A DNA stretch of 12,238 nt from an uncultured Oxalobacteraceae bacterium (GCA_946479255.1 CAMLFK010000143.1:1-12238); one strand, 5' to 3'. Numbered from the stretch's first letter, positions 1 to 7,654 are shown. The notes: generated from the sequence alone by a model not told the origin. Program-made: numbers and translations.

Positions 1-1430
1 CTTGCCACCGGCTTGGCGGTGACGCTCGGCTCATAAGGCTTGAGGAACCACGGGTCGACCTTTTCACGGCGCGGCAGGGGGCCGGACGGACGCGCATTGC
101 GATCGTATGGCGCACTGCGCGACGAGTCGCCGCGTGGCGCTTCGGCATGGCCATGGCTGCGTGGCGCTTCGCTGTCGCTGCGGCGCGCGCGGCGTTCGCC
201 CGGACGTTCGTCGCGCGAGGGGGCACGCGAGGACGGCGACGAGGAAGGCACGAAGCCGGTCAGCTCTTCACGCTTGATGGTCTGCTTGATCAGCTTCTCG
301 ATATCGACCAGCAGGCGCTCGTCCTTGTCCGAGTACACCGAGATGGCGTCGCCGGAGGCGCCGGCGCGGCCGGTGCGGCCGATCCGGTGCACATAGTCTT
401 CGGCGTTGTACGGCAAATCAAAGTTGATCACGCACGGCAGGTCGGAGATGTCGAGGCCGCGCGCGGCCACGTCGGTTGCGACCAGCACGTCGGTCTCGCC
501 CTTTTTGAAGGCGTCCAGCGCGGCCATGCGTTCCTGCTGGGTCTTGTCGCCATGGATGGCGGTGGCCTTGATGCCGCTCTGTTCGAGGTGGCGCGACAGG
601 CGCGAGGCGCCGATCTTGGTGTTCGAGAATACCAGCACCTGCTTCAGGTCACGGCCGCGGATCAGGTGTTCGACCACGTCGCGCTTGGCGTCTTCGGAGA
701 CCTTGTAGATCACCTGGCGGATATTGTCCGAGGTGGCGTTGCTGCGCGCGACTTCGATGGTGACCGGGTCGCTCAGGAAGCTGTTGGCCAGCTTCTTGAT
801 CTCGGTGGAGAAGGTGGCCGAGAACATCAGGTTCTGGCGCTTCTTCGGCAGCAGGTTGATGATGCGCTGCAGGTCGGGCAAAAAGCCCATGTCGAGCATG
901 CGGTCGGCTTCGTCCATGACCAGCATCTGCACCTGCGCCAGGCTGACGTTCTTCTGTTCGATATGGTCCAGCAGGCGGCCGGGGGTGGCGATGACGATCT
1001 CGACGCCGCCCTTCAGGATGATGGTCTGGCCCTTCATGTCCATGCCGCCGAATACCACGGTCGAGCGCAGCGGGGTGTGCTGGGCATAGGCGCGCACATT
1101 GTCGGCCACCTGCACCGCCAGCTCTCGAGTAGGCGTGAGCACCAGCGCGCGCACCGGATGGCGTGCCGGCGACATGCTGCTGTTGGCATGGGCCAGCAGC
1201 AGCTGGATGATGGGTAGCGAAAAGCCGGCGGTCTTGCCGGTGCCGGTCTGGGCGGCGCCCATGACGTCGCGGCCCTGCAGTACGATGGGGATGGCCTGGG
1301 CCTGGATCGGGGTCGGGTGCACATAGCCCTGATCGGTCAGCGCACGCAGGATTTCTGGCGCCAGGCCGAAGTCGGCGAATTTTACGGTGGGGGCGCTGTC
1401 GGCGGCGATGGTGATCGGTGTTTCTGACAT
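1..1430 (-). CDS. rhlE: DEAD-box ATP-dependent RNA helicase, RhlE-like (C-terminus cut by window edge)
   Basis: ATP-dependent RNA helicase that remodels RNA duplexes in the cytoplasm; family members act in ribosome assembly, RNA decay and cold adaptation. About 476 residues are visible and no stop is reached before base 1. All core motifs read clearly: Q motif with PTPIQ near 39-43, motif I AQTGTGKT 60-67, PTRELA 100-105, TPGR 149-152, DEAD 173-176, SAT 204-206, and motif VI HRIGRTGR near 348-355. After about residue 395 comes a low-complexity tail rich in Arg, Ser and Pro, with a DPWFLKPYEP stretch near the cut; basic tails like this help RhlE-type enzymes bind RNA. The ATG at 1428-1430 is chosen because a GGAAAA Shine-Dalgarno-like run lies about 5 bases upstream and the Q-motif region follows at the usual distance. 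The gene diverges from the propeller-GGDEF sensor. The family is certain; the rhlE assignment among DEAD-box paralogues is likely rather than proven. Confidence 0.93.
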   Translation of the reverse strand, partial: MSETPITIAADSAPTVKFADFGLAPEILRALTDQGYVHPTPIQAQAIPIVLQGRDVMGAAQTGTGKTAGFSLPIIQLLLAHANSSMSPARHPVRALVLTPTRELAVQVADNVRAYAQHTPLRSTVVFGGMDMKGQTIILKGGVEIVIATPGRLLDHIEQKNVSLAQVQMLVMDEADRMLDMGFLPDLQRIINLLPKKRQNLMFSATFSTEIKKLANSFLSDPVTIEVARSNATSDNIRQVIYKVSEDAKRDVVEHLIRGRDLKQVLVFSNTKIGASRLSRHLEQSGIKATAIHGDKTQQERMAALDAFKKGETDVLVATDVAARGLDISDLPCVINFDLPYNAEDYVHRIGRTGRAGASGDAISVYSDKDERLLVDIEKLIKQTIKREELTGFVPSSSPSSRAPSRDERPGERRARRSDSEAPRSHGHAEAPRGDSSRSAPYDRNARPSGPLPRREKVDPWFLKPYEPSVTAKPVA

Positions 1431-1709
1431 AAGTTTTCCGGGCGAATTTATCGGGTGCGCTACGCCCGATCGAGGCCGGCGGGGAGCTCCAGGAAGGACG
1501 CCGGACTGGCCGGGCGACATGGCGGACCGGTGAAGCGCGGCGGCAAACCGCCGGGCGCACGGACGTAGATGCAACGCAGATACAATATTAGTGCCGTAAA
1601 CGATACCCTAATTCCTGGCTACTGTATATGGAATCGTGAGTGCAAATCTCTATTGCTCGACAGATAAGTCGTTTACACTGGCGGACTAGTCTCCATTGTT
1701 TGGAACAAT
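1431..1709. other. Divergent intergenic region between helicase and sensor genes
   Basis: This 279-base gap separates two divergent genes, so promoters for both must lie here or nearby. The part from about 1575 to 1709 is clearly more AT-rich than its surroundings. I could not assign a convincing -35/-10 pair on either strand; a TACAAT hexamer at 1581-1586 could be a -10 box for the plus strand but has no good partner. The helicase would have a leader of at least several tens of bases. No open reading frame here looks real. Confidence 0.5.
1695..1709 (+). repeat. Perfect 6-bp inverted repeat touching the sensor start codon
   Basis: ATTGTT (1695-1700), spacer TGG, AACAAT (1704-1709), directly followed by the ATG at 1710. 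The only Shine-Dalgarno-like bases (GGA, 1702-1704) lie in the spacer and the base next to it. It could form a small mRNA hairpin that limits translation initiation, or be a protein-binding operator. The stem is short and AT-rich, so chance is possible. Confidence 0.4.
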
Positions 1710-4700
1710 ATGCTGGTCGATCTGAAAGGCGCACTGCTGCGCCGCCTGGGCATTCTGCTGTGCCTGGTATGTGTGTGCACGGTGGCGTTTGCCACCCCGA
1801 CTTCGCCGCTGCGCTTCAAGCGGCTGGGCTCGCTAGACGCGGACGAGCTGTCGATCCTGGCCCTGATGCAGGACCGCCAGGGCTTTATCTGGATCGGCAC
1901 CCATAGCGGCGGCCTGTACCGCTACAACGGCTACCAGGCGGTCAGGTACACCAGCGGCGCGCGAGCGCCGCGCAGCCTGCCGCACGACCGCGTCTCGACC
2001 GTGTTCGAGGACAAGCACGGCAGCATCTGGGTCGGCACCCAGAACGGGCTGGCGCGCTTCAACCCCGGCAGCGACGACTTCACCCGCTTCGCGCCGCCGG
2101 CCGGCCCTTCGGCCCAGCGCATCGTCAAGAGCATCATCAGCGACGGCCGTGACGGCATGTGGCTGGCCACCTGGGGCGGGCTGCAGCATTTCGATCCGGC
2201 CAGCGGCAAGTTCACCCTCTACAAGCACGATCCGGCCAAGCCGGACAGCCTGGCCAGCAACGACATCAACGCCCTGGCGATGGACCAGCACGGCGGCCTG
2301 TATATCGCCACCTGGCCTGGCGGCCTGGACTACCTGGCGCCCGGCGGCAGCCGCTTCGAACACCGGCGCATCGACCGCTTTGATGCGCCTGACCCCAAGC
2401 TCAACATCGTGCGCGCCCTGCACTTCGCGCGCGACCGCAGCCTGTGGATCGGCACCGAGACCGGCGTGGTGCGCTGGGATTCGGCCAGCCCCTGGGAGAC
2501 CCGGGCGCGCATCGCCTCCCCGGCCAGCCGCGTGACTTACCTGTACGGCGACCGCAACGAGACGGTCTGGGCCGGCACCCTGGCGGCCGGCCTGCTGCGC
2601 TACGACCACGGCAGCAGCACGCCGGTGCACTATGTGCACCGCGCCAACGATTCGAACAGCCTGCCATCGGACAATATTCGCGCCGTCATGCACGACCGCA
2701 GCGGCATGCTGTGGATCGGCTCGTTCACCGACGGCATCAGCGTGGTCAACCTGAACAGCCATGGCTTCCAGCGCTACATTCCCTTCGACGTCGAGGCGCA
2801 CAATCTGCGCCCGGACAATTCCCTGAAGTTCATCGAAGGCGCACCGAACGGCCGGCTCTGGCTGGCCAGCAATTCCGGCCTGTCCCTGTTCGAGCCGGCC
2901 GGCGGCGAGGTGGAACGCACCTGGCGCGCCAGCCCCGGCAAAGCTGGCGCGCTCAGCAACGACATCGTCTACAGCCTGTACCAGCAGCCTGGCGGGCCTT
3001 TATGGATCGGCACCTCGGCCGGCCTGAACCGGCTGGACGATCCCGCCAAGCCGTTTAAGGTGATCCACTTCGGCAATGTCGGGGCCGACTTCGTCAACAC
3101 CATCGTGCCCGGCGCCGGCGGCGTGCTGTGGCTGGGCACCGGCCTGCAGGTGATCCGCTACGAGCCGGCCACCGGCAAGTGGACCGACTTCGGGCCCGAC
3201 CCCGCCAAGCCGCACAGCCGAAGCGTCAACAGCACCACCACCATCGTCGAAGACCGCCAGGGCCGTGTGTGGATGGGCTCGGAATGGAGCGGCGGCGGGC
3301 TCGACCTGCTCGACCAGAAAACCGGCAAGTTCCGCCACCTGCGGCACGACCCGGCCGACCCGCAATCGCTGTCGGACGACAACGTGGCCGCGCTCTACGA
3401 AGACCCCAAGGGGCGCCTGTGGGCCGGCACCGGCAAGGGCCTCAACCAGATCCTGGTGGACGCGGACGGGCGCGTGCGCTTTCGCCGCTACGATGCGCCG
3501 GACAGCGTCGGCGCCCTCAAGATCCTGGCCATGCGCAGCGACGCCGCCGGCAAGCTGTGGATGAGCACCGCGGGCGGCCTGCTGCGGCTCGACCCGGACA
3601 GCGGCAAGTCCAGCCGCTTCAGCAGCGCCGACGGCTTGTCGGAAGCGTTTACGGTGGGCACGGCCTTTGCGGCCCCCGATGGCAAGCTGTACTTCGGCGG
3701 GGTCAGGGGCATGACAGGCGTGACCCCGGCAATCGTGCGCAGCACCTCGGTGCCGCCGCAGGTGGCGTTTACCGACATCAGCGTGTTCAACCGTTCGCTC
3801 AGGGATGGCAAGCTCCCCGAAGGCGTGGCGCTGGACGGCCCGGTGACGGCGCCGCGCGAAGTGGCGCTGTCGCTGCAGGGTTCGGTCCTGTCGATTGAAT
3901 TTGCGGCCCTGCACTACACCGACCCTGGCCGCAACAGCTACGCCTACCGCCTGGCCGGCTTCGACCGCGCCTGGGTCAGGGCCGACAGCGCGCACCGCAC
4001 CGCCACCTACACCAACCTCGACCCCGGCACCTACCGCTTCGAGGTCAAGGCCGCCAACCACCAGGGCATCTGGAACGACGCCCCGGCCAGCCTGGCGGTG
4101 ACGATCGTGCCGCCGTGGTGGAAGACCTGGTGGTTCCGCACCTTGATGGCGGCGCTGGCGGTGTGGCTGCTGTCGGCCCTGTACAAGGCGCGCGTGCGCC
4201 AGCTGACCCGTCGGCAGACCCTGCTGCAAGCGATGGTGGCGGCGCGCACCCAGGAGCTGGAAGACAGCAATGCGCGCCTGGCGGCGCTGTCCTCGACCGA
4301 CGGGCTGACCGGCATCAGCAACCGGCGCGGTTTTGATGCCGCCATCGAGACCGAATGGCGGCGCGCCGCGCGCGGGCATTATTCGCTGGCGCTGGCGATG
4401 CTCGATGTGGACCATTTTAAAAGCTACAACGACCTGTACGGGCACCAGGCCGGCGACGAATGCCTGCGTACGGTGGCCAATCTGATTGCCGCGCATGGGC
4501 GGCGCACCAGCGACCTGGTGGCCCGCTATGGTGGCGAGGAATTCGCCCTGCTGGCGGTATCCAGCGACGCCGGCCAGGCGCTGCAGGTGGCGCAGGAAGT
4601 CTGCGAGGCGCTGCAGGCGCTGGCGCTGCCGCATGCGGGTTCGCCGTATGGGGTGGTGACGATCAGTATCGGGGTGGCCGCGCAGGTTCCGGACGAGGAC

Positions 4701-4823
4701 GACACGCCGGCCAATCTGATCTGGACGGCAGACCGGGCGCTGTACCGGGCCAAGCTGGAGGGGCGCAACCGGGCCAATCTGGGTGTGATGGCGCCGCCGC
4801 AGACGAGTGTGTCGGCGGCCTAG
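1710..4823 (+). CDS. Periplasmic beta-propeller sensor with Y_Y_Y domain and membrane-linked GGDEF diguanylate cyclase
   Basis: Predicted to sense an extracytoplasmic ligand and make cyclic di-GMP inside the cell. The 1037-residue protein starts with a signal peptide (about 1-29, ending AFA). It then shows 14 Reg_prop-type blades, recognisable as repeated xLWIGTxxGLxRxxP-like units from W61 to about residue 680, enough for two seven-bladed propellers. A Y_Y_Y domain follows (about 730-800, including the YRLAGFD and TYTNLDPGTYRFEV stretches), then one membrane helix (about 807-827) and a short coiled coil. The GGDEF domain runs from DGLT at 864-867 to about 1020. The active site reads GGEEF at 941-945 and an inhibitory RxxD site (RTSD, 932-935) sits exactly five residues before it, so the enzyme should be active and product-inhibited. 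The architecture matches hybrid two-component propeller sensors with a cyclase replacing the kinase. The ligand is unknown; no adjacent polysaccharide genes hint at it. Confidence 0.93.
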   Translation: MLVDLKGALLRRLGILLCLVCVCTVAFATPTSPLRFKRLGSLDADELSILALMQDRQGFIWIGTHSGGLYRYNGYQAVRYTSGARAPRSLPHDRVSTVFEDKHGSIWVGTQNGLARFNPGSDDFTRFAPPAGPSAQRIVKSIISDGRDGMWLATWGGLQHFDPASGKFTLYKHDPAKPDSLASNDINALAMDQHGGLYIATWPGGLDYLAPGGSRFEHRRIDRFDAPDPKLNIVRALHFARDRSLWIGTETGVVRWDSASPWETRARIASPASRVTYLYGDRNETVWAGTLAAGLLRYDHGSSTPVHYVHRANDSNSLPSDNIRAVMHDRSGMLWIGSFTDGISVVNLNSHGFQRYIPFDVEAHNLRPDNSLKFIEGAPNGRLWLASNSGLSLFEPAGGEVERTWRASPGKAGALSNDIVYSLYQQPGGPLWIGTSAGLNRLDDPAKPFKVIHFGNVGADFVNTIVPGAGGVLWLGTGLQVIRYEPATGKWTDFGPDPAKPHSRSVNSTTTIVEDRQGRVWMGSEWSGGGLDLLDQKTGKFRHLRHDPADPQSLSDDNVAALYEDPKGRLWAGTGKGLNQILVDADGRVRFRRYDAPDSVGALKILAMRSDAAGKLWMSTAGGLLRLDPDSGKSSRFSSADGLSEAFTVGTAFAAPDGKLYFGGVRGMTGVTPAIVRSTSVPPQVAFTDISVFNRSLRDGKLPEGVALDGPVTAPREVALSLQGSVLSIEFAALHYTDPGRNSYAYRLAGFDRAWVRADSAHRTATYTNLDPGTYRFEVKAANHQGIWNDAPASLAVTIVPPWWKTWWFRTLMAALAVWLLSALYKARVRQLTRRQTLLQAMVAARTQELEDSNARLAALSSTDGLTGISNRRGFDAAIETEWRRAARGHYSLALAMLDVDHFKSYNDLYGHQAGDECLRTVANLIAAHGRRTSDLVARYGGEEFALLAVSSDAGQALQVAQEVCEALQALALPHAGSPYGVVTISIGVAAQVPDEDDTPANLIWTADRALYRAKLEGRNRANLGVMAPPQTSVSAA

Positions 4824-4845
4824 ACACGCAGCGTTTTTTTACGGT

Positions 4846-4946
4846 TGTCATCCCCGCGAAGGCGGGGACCCATGGCACGCTAACTCTTAGCCGCGCCGTG
4901 CTTAAGCGCGAACGTGCTATGGGTCCCCGCCTTCGCGGGGATGACA
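4846..4946. repeat. Pair of inverted REP/dRS3-like palindromic repeats, possible bidirectional terminator
   Basis: Two 34-base arms (4846-4879 and 4913-4946) are inverted copies with a single difference (G4874 versus T4918, which would still pair as G-U in RNA), around a 33-base loop. Each arm also holds its own hairpin, CCCCGC-GAAG-GCGGGG. The arm core TGTCATCCCCGCGAAGGCGG closely resembles dispersed extragenic repeats known from Neisseria (dRS3) and many other proteobacteria. Read as protein it gives the well-known spurious VIPAKAGTH and MGPRLRGDD strings. It lies between two convergent genes (stops at 4823 and 4983), where such a structure can end transcription from both sides. A run of seven T (4834-4840) comes just before it. 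Confidence 0.85.
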
Positions 4947-4982
4947 GTAGTAACTACGGCGAAATCAGCAACTTCGGAAACA

Positions 4983-5720
4983 CTACTTCTTCCAGCCCTT
5001 ATCCCGCGCCGCCTGCTCCGCATTGATATCGAGCGCCTGCCCTGCAATGCGCAGATCGATCGCATCGAGCACCGCACCCGGCAGGCCCGAATTGGCCTGG
5101 CGGTAAGCACCCGGCTCCGAGCCCCCTTCCGCCAGCACCGGCACGGTCCAGCCGTCGCCGCTGCGGCATGCCAGCCCGGACTGGCGCGGCAGCATGAAAG
5201 TGCGGCAGTACACGCCCTCCTTCGACATGAAACTTAAACCGACGCGCACATTGGCCTGGCGCGGCGCGGCACTGGCCAGCTGCCGGGTCAGCGATGCCGA
5301 CAGCTGGCCGTAGGCCTGCAAGGCGCCGTTTTCCATCACCAGCTCAGGTTCAGGCTGGGCCGCGCGCATGGCCAGCGCGCCGCTGCCCAGTCCCAGCACC
5401 AGGGTGGCGGCGATCGCGCCCCACTCGGGCCACGACCAGCGCCGCTTGACCGGCTCGGGCGGCGGCGGCTGGCGCGCGGCGCGCACGGTGTCCAGGTGGA
5501 CCACCTTGGGCGAGCGCAGCGCGGCGCGCAGGCGCTGCGGTACCGCTTCATCCATGGTCGGGGCAAACGCGCCGAACACGTCGGCGCGCAGGGTCTGGTG
5601 ACGCCGCACGCGGGCGGCCAGGGCCGGGTCGTGGCGGATCGCCTGCTCGACCGCGCGCCGGGTGGCTTCGTCGACCTCGCCATCGGCATAGGCCATCAAG
5701 GTTTCTTCAGAAAAACTCAT
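4983..5720 (-). CDS. Anti-sigma factor, single-pass membrane protein
   Basis: Expected to hold the neighbouring ECF sigma factor inactive at the inner membrane until a signal releases it. The 245-residue protein has a cytoplasmic N-terminal part (1-99) opening SEETLMAYADGEVD and AIRHDPALAARV, the typical start of this anti-sigma family. One membrane helix follows (about 100-119), then a periplasmic domain of about 125 residues. There is no HxxxCxxC zinc motif, so it is not a ZAS-type anti-sigma. Two periplasmic cysteines (C172 in GVYCRTF and C185 in GLACRSG) could form a disulfide; a sensing role for them is only a guess. The ATG at 5718-5720 overlaps the sigma stop codon as ATGA, giving translational coupling and near-equal synthesis. 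Identification rests on N-terminal pattern, topology and operon position. Confidence 0.85.
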   Translation of the reverse strand: MSFSEETLMAYADGEVDEATRRAVEQAIRHDPALAARVRRHQTLRADVFGAFAPTMDEAVPQRLRAALRSPKVVHLDTVRAARQPPPPEPVKRRWSWPEWGAIAATLVLGLGSGALAMRAAQPEPELVMENGALQAYGQLSASLTRQLASAAPRQANVRVGLSFMSKEGVYCRTFMLPRQSGLACRSGDGWTVPVLAEGGSEPGAYRQANSGLPGAVLDAIDLRIAGQALDINAEQAARDKGWKK

Positions 5721-6220
5721 GCCATGTTCCTCTTTGAATCGGATAACAAACCCTGGAGGGCTTCGCGGGCGCGCGACAGCCGGCTCATCAAGGTCCCCAC
5801 GGGTATCTCCAGCACGGCTGCGGCTTCCTTGTACGGCAAGCCGTCCACCAGCACCAGCCCGATCACGATGCGGTGATCGTCCGACAGCAAACTCATCGCC
5901 TTGTGGATCGCCATGCGCTGTTGGTGCGCACTAGCGCTGTCGTCGCCGACCTGCTCCCCCTCTTCCTCGGGCGCGAACAGCTGGTCGCGGCGGCTGCGCG
6001 AGCGCACCTCGTCGATCCAGGCATTCTTGATGATGCGGAACATCCAGCTGTCCAGACGGCTGCCCGGCTCCCACTGCGCGCTGCGGTTCATGGCGCGTTC
6101 GAGGGCGATCTGCACCACGTCGTCGGCATCCTCGCGGTGGAACGTAAGCGAGCGAGCGAAGCGGCGCAGTCGCGGCAGAAGTGCGGCAATATCAGCATGC
6201 AGTGGAGTATGGAATGTCAT
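5717..6220 (-). CDS. RNA polymerase sigma factor, ECF (sigma-70 group 4) family
   Basis: Directs RNA polymerase to a small set of stress or envelope promoters. The 167-residue protein has the two ECF domains: region 2 (about 10-78, with REDADDVVQIALERA and the DNA-melting part WMFRIIKNAWIDEVR) and region 4 (about 105-158, with a helix-turn-helix YKEAAAVLEIPVGTLMSRLSRARE split by the usual turn). Length is normal for a minimal ECF sigma with no extra C-terminal domain. The ATG at 6218-6220 gives the standard LHADIAALLPRLRRFARSL start and the next Met is too far inside region 2. No Shine-Dalgarno sequence precedes it. An ECF-type promoter (GGAAT-N17-CGTT, 6258 to 6233 on this strand) lies just upstream, so autoregulation is likely. 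The subgroup number cannot be set by eye. Confidence 0.93.
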   Translation of the reverse strand: MTFHTPLHADIAALLPRLRRFARSLTFHREDADDVVQIALERAMNRSAQWEPGSRLDSWMFRIIKNAWIDEVRSRSRRDQLFAPEEEGEQVGDDSASAHQQRMAIHKAMSLLSDDHRIVIGLVLVDGLPYKEAAAVLEIPVGTLMSRLSRAREALQGLLSDSKRNMA

Positions 6221-6232
6221 GGATAGTCAGTA

Positions 6233-6258
6233 AACGTTCGGCCGATGGAATTTATTCC
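6233..6258 (-). promoter_or_regulatory. ECF-type promoter for the sigma/anti-sigma operon
   Basis: On the minus strand, -35 GGAAT (6258-6254), a 17-base spacer and -10 CGTT (6236-6233). The same elements with the same spacing precede the protease and the repeat-protein genes. The -10 box ends only 12 bases before the sigma ATG, so the expected transcript start leaves a leader of about 5-7 bases, which fits the absence of a ribosome binding site. The site implies that the sigma factor activates its own gene. It is predicted from pattern only. Confidence 0.72.
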
Positions 6259-6272
6259 CTGTCCGGATCGTT
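6247..6272 (+). promoter_or_regulatory. ECF-type promoter for the S8 protease gene
   Basis: On the plus strand, -35 GGAAT (6247-6251), a 17-base spacer (6252-6268) and -10 CGTT (6269-6272). Its -35 is the other half of the palindrome GGAATTTATTCC (6247-6258) that also supplies the -35 of the sigma promoter, so the two promoters are back to back. The predicted transcript start is near 6279-6281. Identity of both boxes and of the spacing with two neighbouring sites makes chance unlikely. Confidence 0.72.
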
Positions 6273-6313
6273 AATTCATCATGCTTTCTGATTCCCTATA
6301 TTATCATCCGACC

Positions 6314-7654
6314 ATGAAGCGATCCCGCCGTTCCCGTGCGCCTAAATTTTTTCGTGTGGTGTTAGCGCTTACTCTCGCTTTGGGCGGCACCACCGCTTCC
6401 GCACAGCTGCGCGTACCTAATCTCGGTATCCAATTGCCGCAGCGAATAGGCGGGCTTGATAAGGCGTTTGATAACGATCTCTTGCGCGACCCACAGCGCT
6501 TGCTGGACGACACCCGCCTGGGCGAACTGAGCGGCGTCCGGCGCGAACTGACGGGGAAATTGTTGCGCACTCATCCACGCCTGGTGGAAGCCGATCCGCA
6601 CGGCGCGCCCGTGCTGCGGCACGAAATCCTGGCCTGGTCGCCCAGCCCGGCGGCACTGGCGGCGGCCCGCGCAGCCGGCTTGCGGGTGCTGCGCGAGCGC
6701 CGCCTGGAGGGCCTGGGCGAGGTCATCGTCACCTTTGGCGTGCCGGACGATGCCGACACCGCCGCCATGCTGGAGCGCCTGCGCAGCCTGGATCCGGAAG
6801 GCACATACGACTTCAACCATCTTTACCAGGGAAGCGGTGGAGCGGGTGCGGCGGCGGAGGCGTCCGCGTCCACGCCCGCCGCCAAAGCGGCGCACGGCGT
6901 ATCCATCGGACTGGTCGACAGCGGGGTCGACGCCGCCCACCCGGTATTCGCCGGCACGGCGATCCGCCGCTGGGGCTGCGACGATGTGCCCCACCCCAGT
7001 TTCCACGGCAGCGCCGTGGCCGCGCTGATGGCCGGCCGCTCGGCGCATTTTTCCGGCGTGTTGCCCAAGGCCACCTTGTACGCGGCCGATATCTATTGCG
7101 ACAACCCGGCCGGCGGTGCCGCCGAGACCATTGCCGGCGCGCTGAGCTGGCTGGCGGTGCAGCAGGTGCCGGTGATAAACCTGTCGATCGTCGGGCCGGC
7201 CAACCGCACGCTCGAACGGGCCGTGGCGGCGCTGCTGCGGCGTGGCCACGTGCTGGTGGCGGCGGTCGGTAACGACGGCCCGGCCGCGCCGCCGCTGTAC
7301 CCGGCCAGCTATGCCGGCGTGGTCGGCGTAACGGCGGTGGACCGGCGCGGCAAGCTGCTGCCGGAAGCGGCGCGCGGCGCCCAGGTCATGTTCGCCGCGC
7401 CCGGCCACGACATGGTCAGCGCCAGCGCCGGCACCCCGCCCTACCGGCGCGTGCGCGGCACCTCGTTTGCCGCACCGATCGTGGCCAGCCTGCTGGCCGA
7501 GCGCATCGCCCGCCCCGACCCGGCCGCCGCGCGCGCGGCCATCGCCAGCCTGGCCGCCCTGGCCGGCGGCACGCTCAACGCGGAAACCGGCTACGGCATC
7601 GTCGGCATGGCGCATCGCACCGGCCCGGCCACGCTGCGCCAGTCCGCGCAGTAA
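6314..7654 (+). CDS. Secreted subtilisin-like serine protease (peptidase family S8)
   Basis: Exported endopeptidase with a Ser-His-Asp triad. From the ATG at 6314 (446 residues) there is a clean signal peptide with a basic start (MKRSRRSR), a hydrophobic core and a TTASA cleavage site near residue 30. A domain of about 160 residues follows that may be an inhibitory propeptide. The catalytic domain shows D202 (GLVDSGVD), H231 (HGSAVAALMAG), oxyanion N320 (AAVGNDG) and S384 (GTSFAAP). The Asp-His gap (29 residues) is short, giving a compact subtilisin fold. An upstream in-frame ATG at 6281 would add 11 residues before the basic start; with a promoter -10 box at 6269-6272, that ATG would sit almost at the transcript start, so leaderless initiation there cannot be excluded. 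The gene diverges from the sigma gene and shares its -35 block, so it is probably a sigma target and perhaps part of the stress output. Confidence 0.9.
   Translation: MKRSRRSRAPKFFRVVLALTLALGGTTASAQLRVPNLGIQLPQRIGGLDKAFDNDLLRDPQRLLDDTRLGELSGVRRELTGKLLRTHPRLVEADPHGAPVLRHEILAWSPSPAALAAARAAGLRVLRERRLEGLGEVIVTFGVPDDADTAAMLERLRSLDPEGTYDFNHLYQGSGGAGAAAEASASTPAAKAAHGVSIGLVDSGVDAAHPVFAGTAIRRWGCDDVPHPSFHGSAVAALMAGRSAHFSGVLPKATLYAADIYCDNPAGGAAETIAGALSWLAVQQVPVINLSIVGPANRTLERAVAALLRRGHVLVAAVGNDGPAAPPLYPASYAGVVGVTAVDRRGKLLPEAARGAQVMFAAPGHDMVSASAGTPPYRRVRGTSFAAPIVASLLAERIARPDPAAARAAIASLAALAGGTLNAETGYGIVGMAHRTGPATLRQSAQ

Noticed and set aside
147..1217. 356-codon plus-strand frame and a 303-codon minus-strand frame (649-1560) over the helicase
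   Set aside because: The true frame is fixed by all DEAD-box motifs over its whole length; these are shadow frames.
1590..1620. GGAAT on the minus strand before the helicase gene
   Set aside because: A CGTT follows after only 8 bases, far too close for a promoter spacer.
1630..1661. GGAAT at 1630-1634 as a fourth ECF promoter, before the sensor gene
   Set aside because: No CGTT-like box lies 16-17 bases downstream; the nearest similar bases (CGAC, 1658-1661) are 23 bases away.
3000..4634. 544-codon open frame on the minus strand inside the sensor gene
   Set aside because: It is antisense to a gene with clear propeller, Y_Y_Y and GGDEF motifs, its translation is Ala/Gly/Arg/Val/Gln/His-rich with no domain, and long antisense frames are common in GC-rich DNA.
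4809..4840. GTGTC/GACAC stem followed by seven T as an intrinsic terminator for the sensor gene
   Set aside because: The stem is 5 bp, includes the stop codon region, and six bases separate it from the T run; the large repeat just downstream is the better candidate.
4460..5026. Plus-strand frame with VIPAKAGTHG and MGPRLRGDD
   Set aside because: These strings are the usual mistranslation of the palindromic repeat at 4846-4946, and the rest is the GGDEF domain out of frame.
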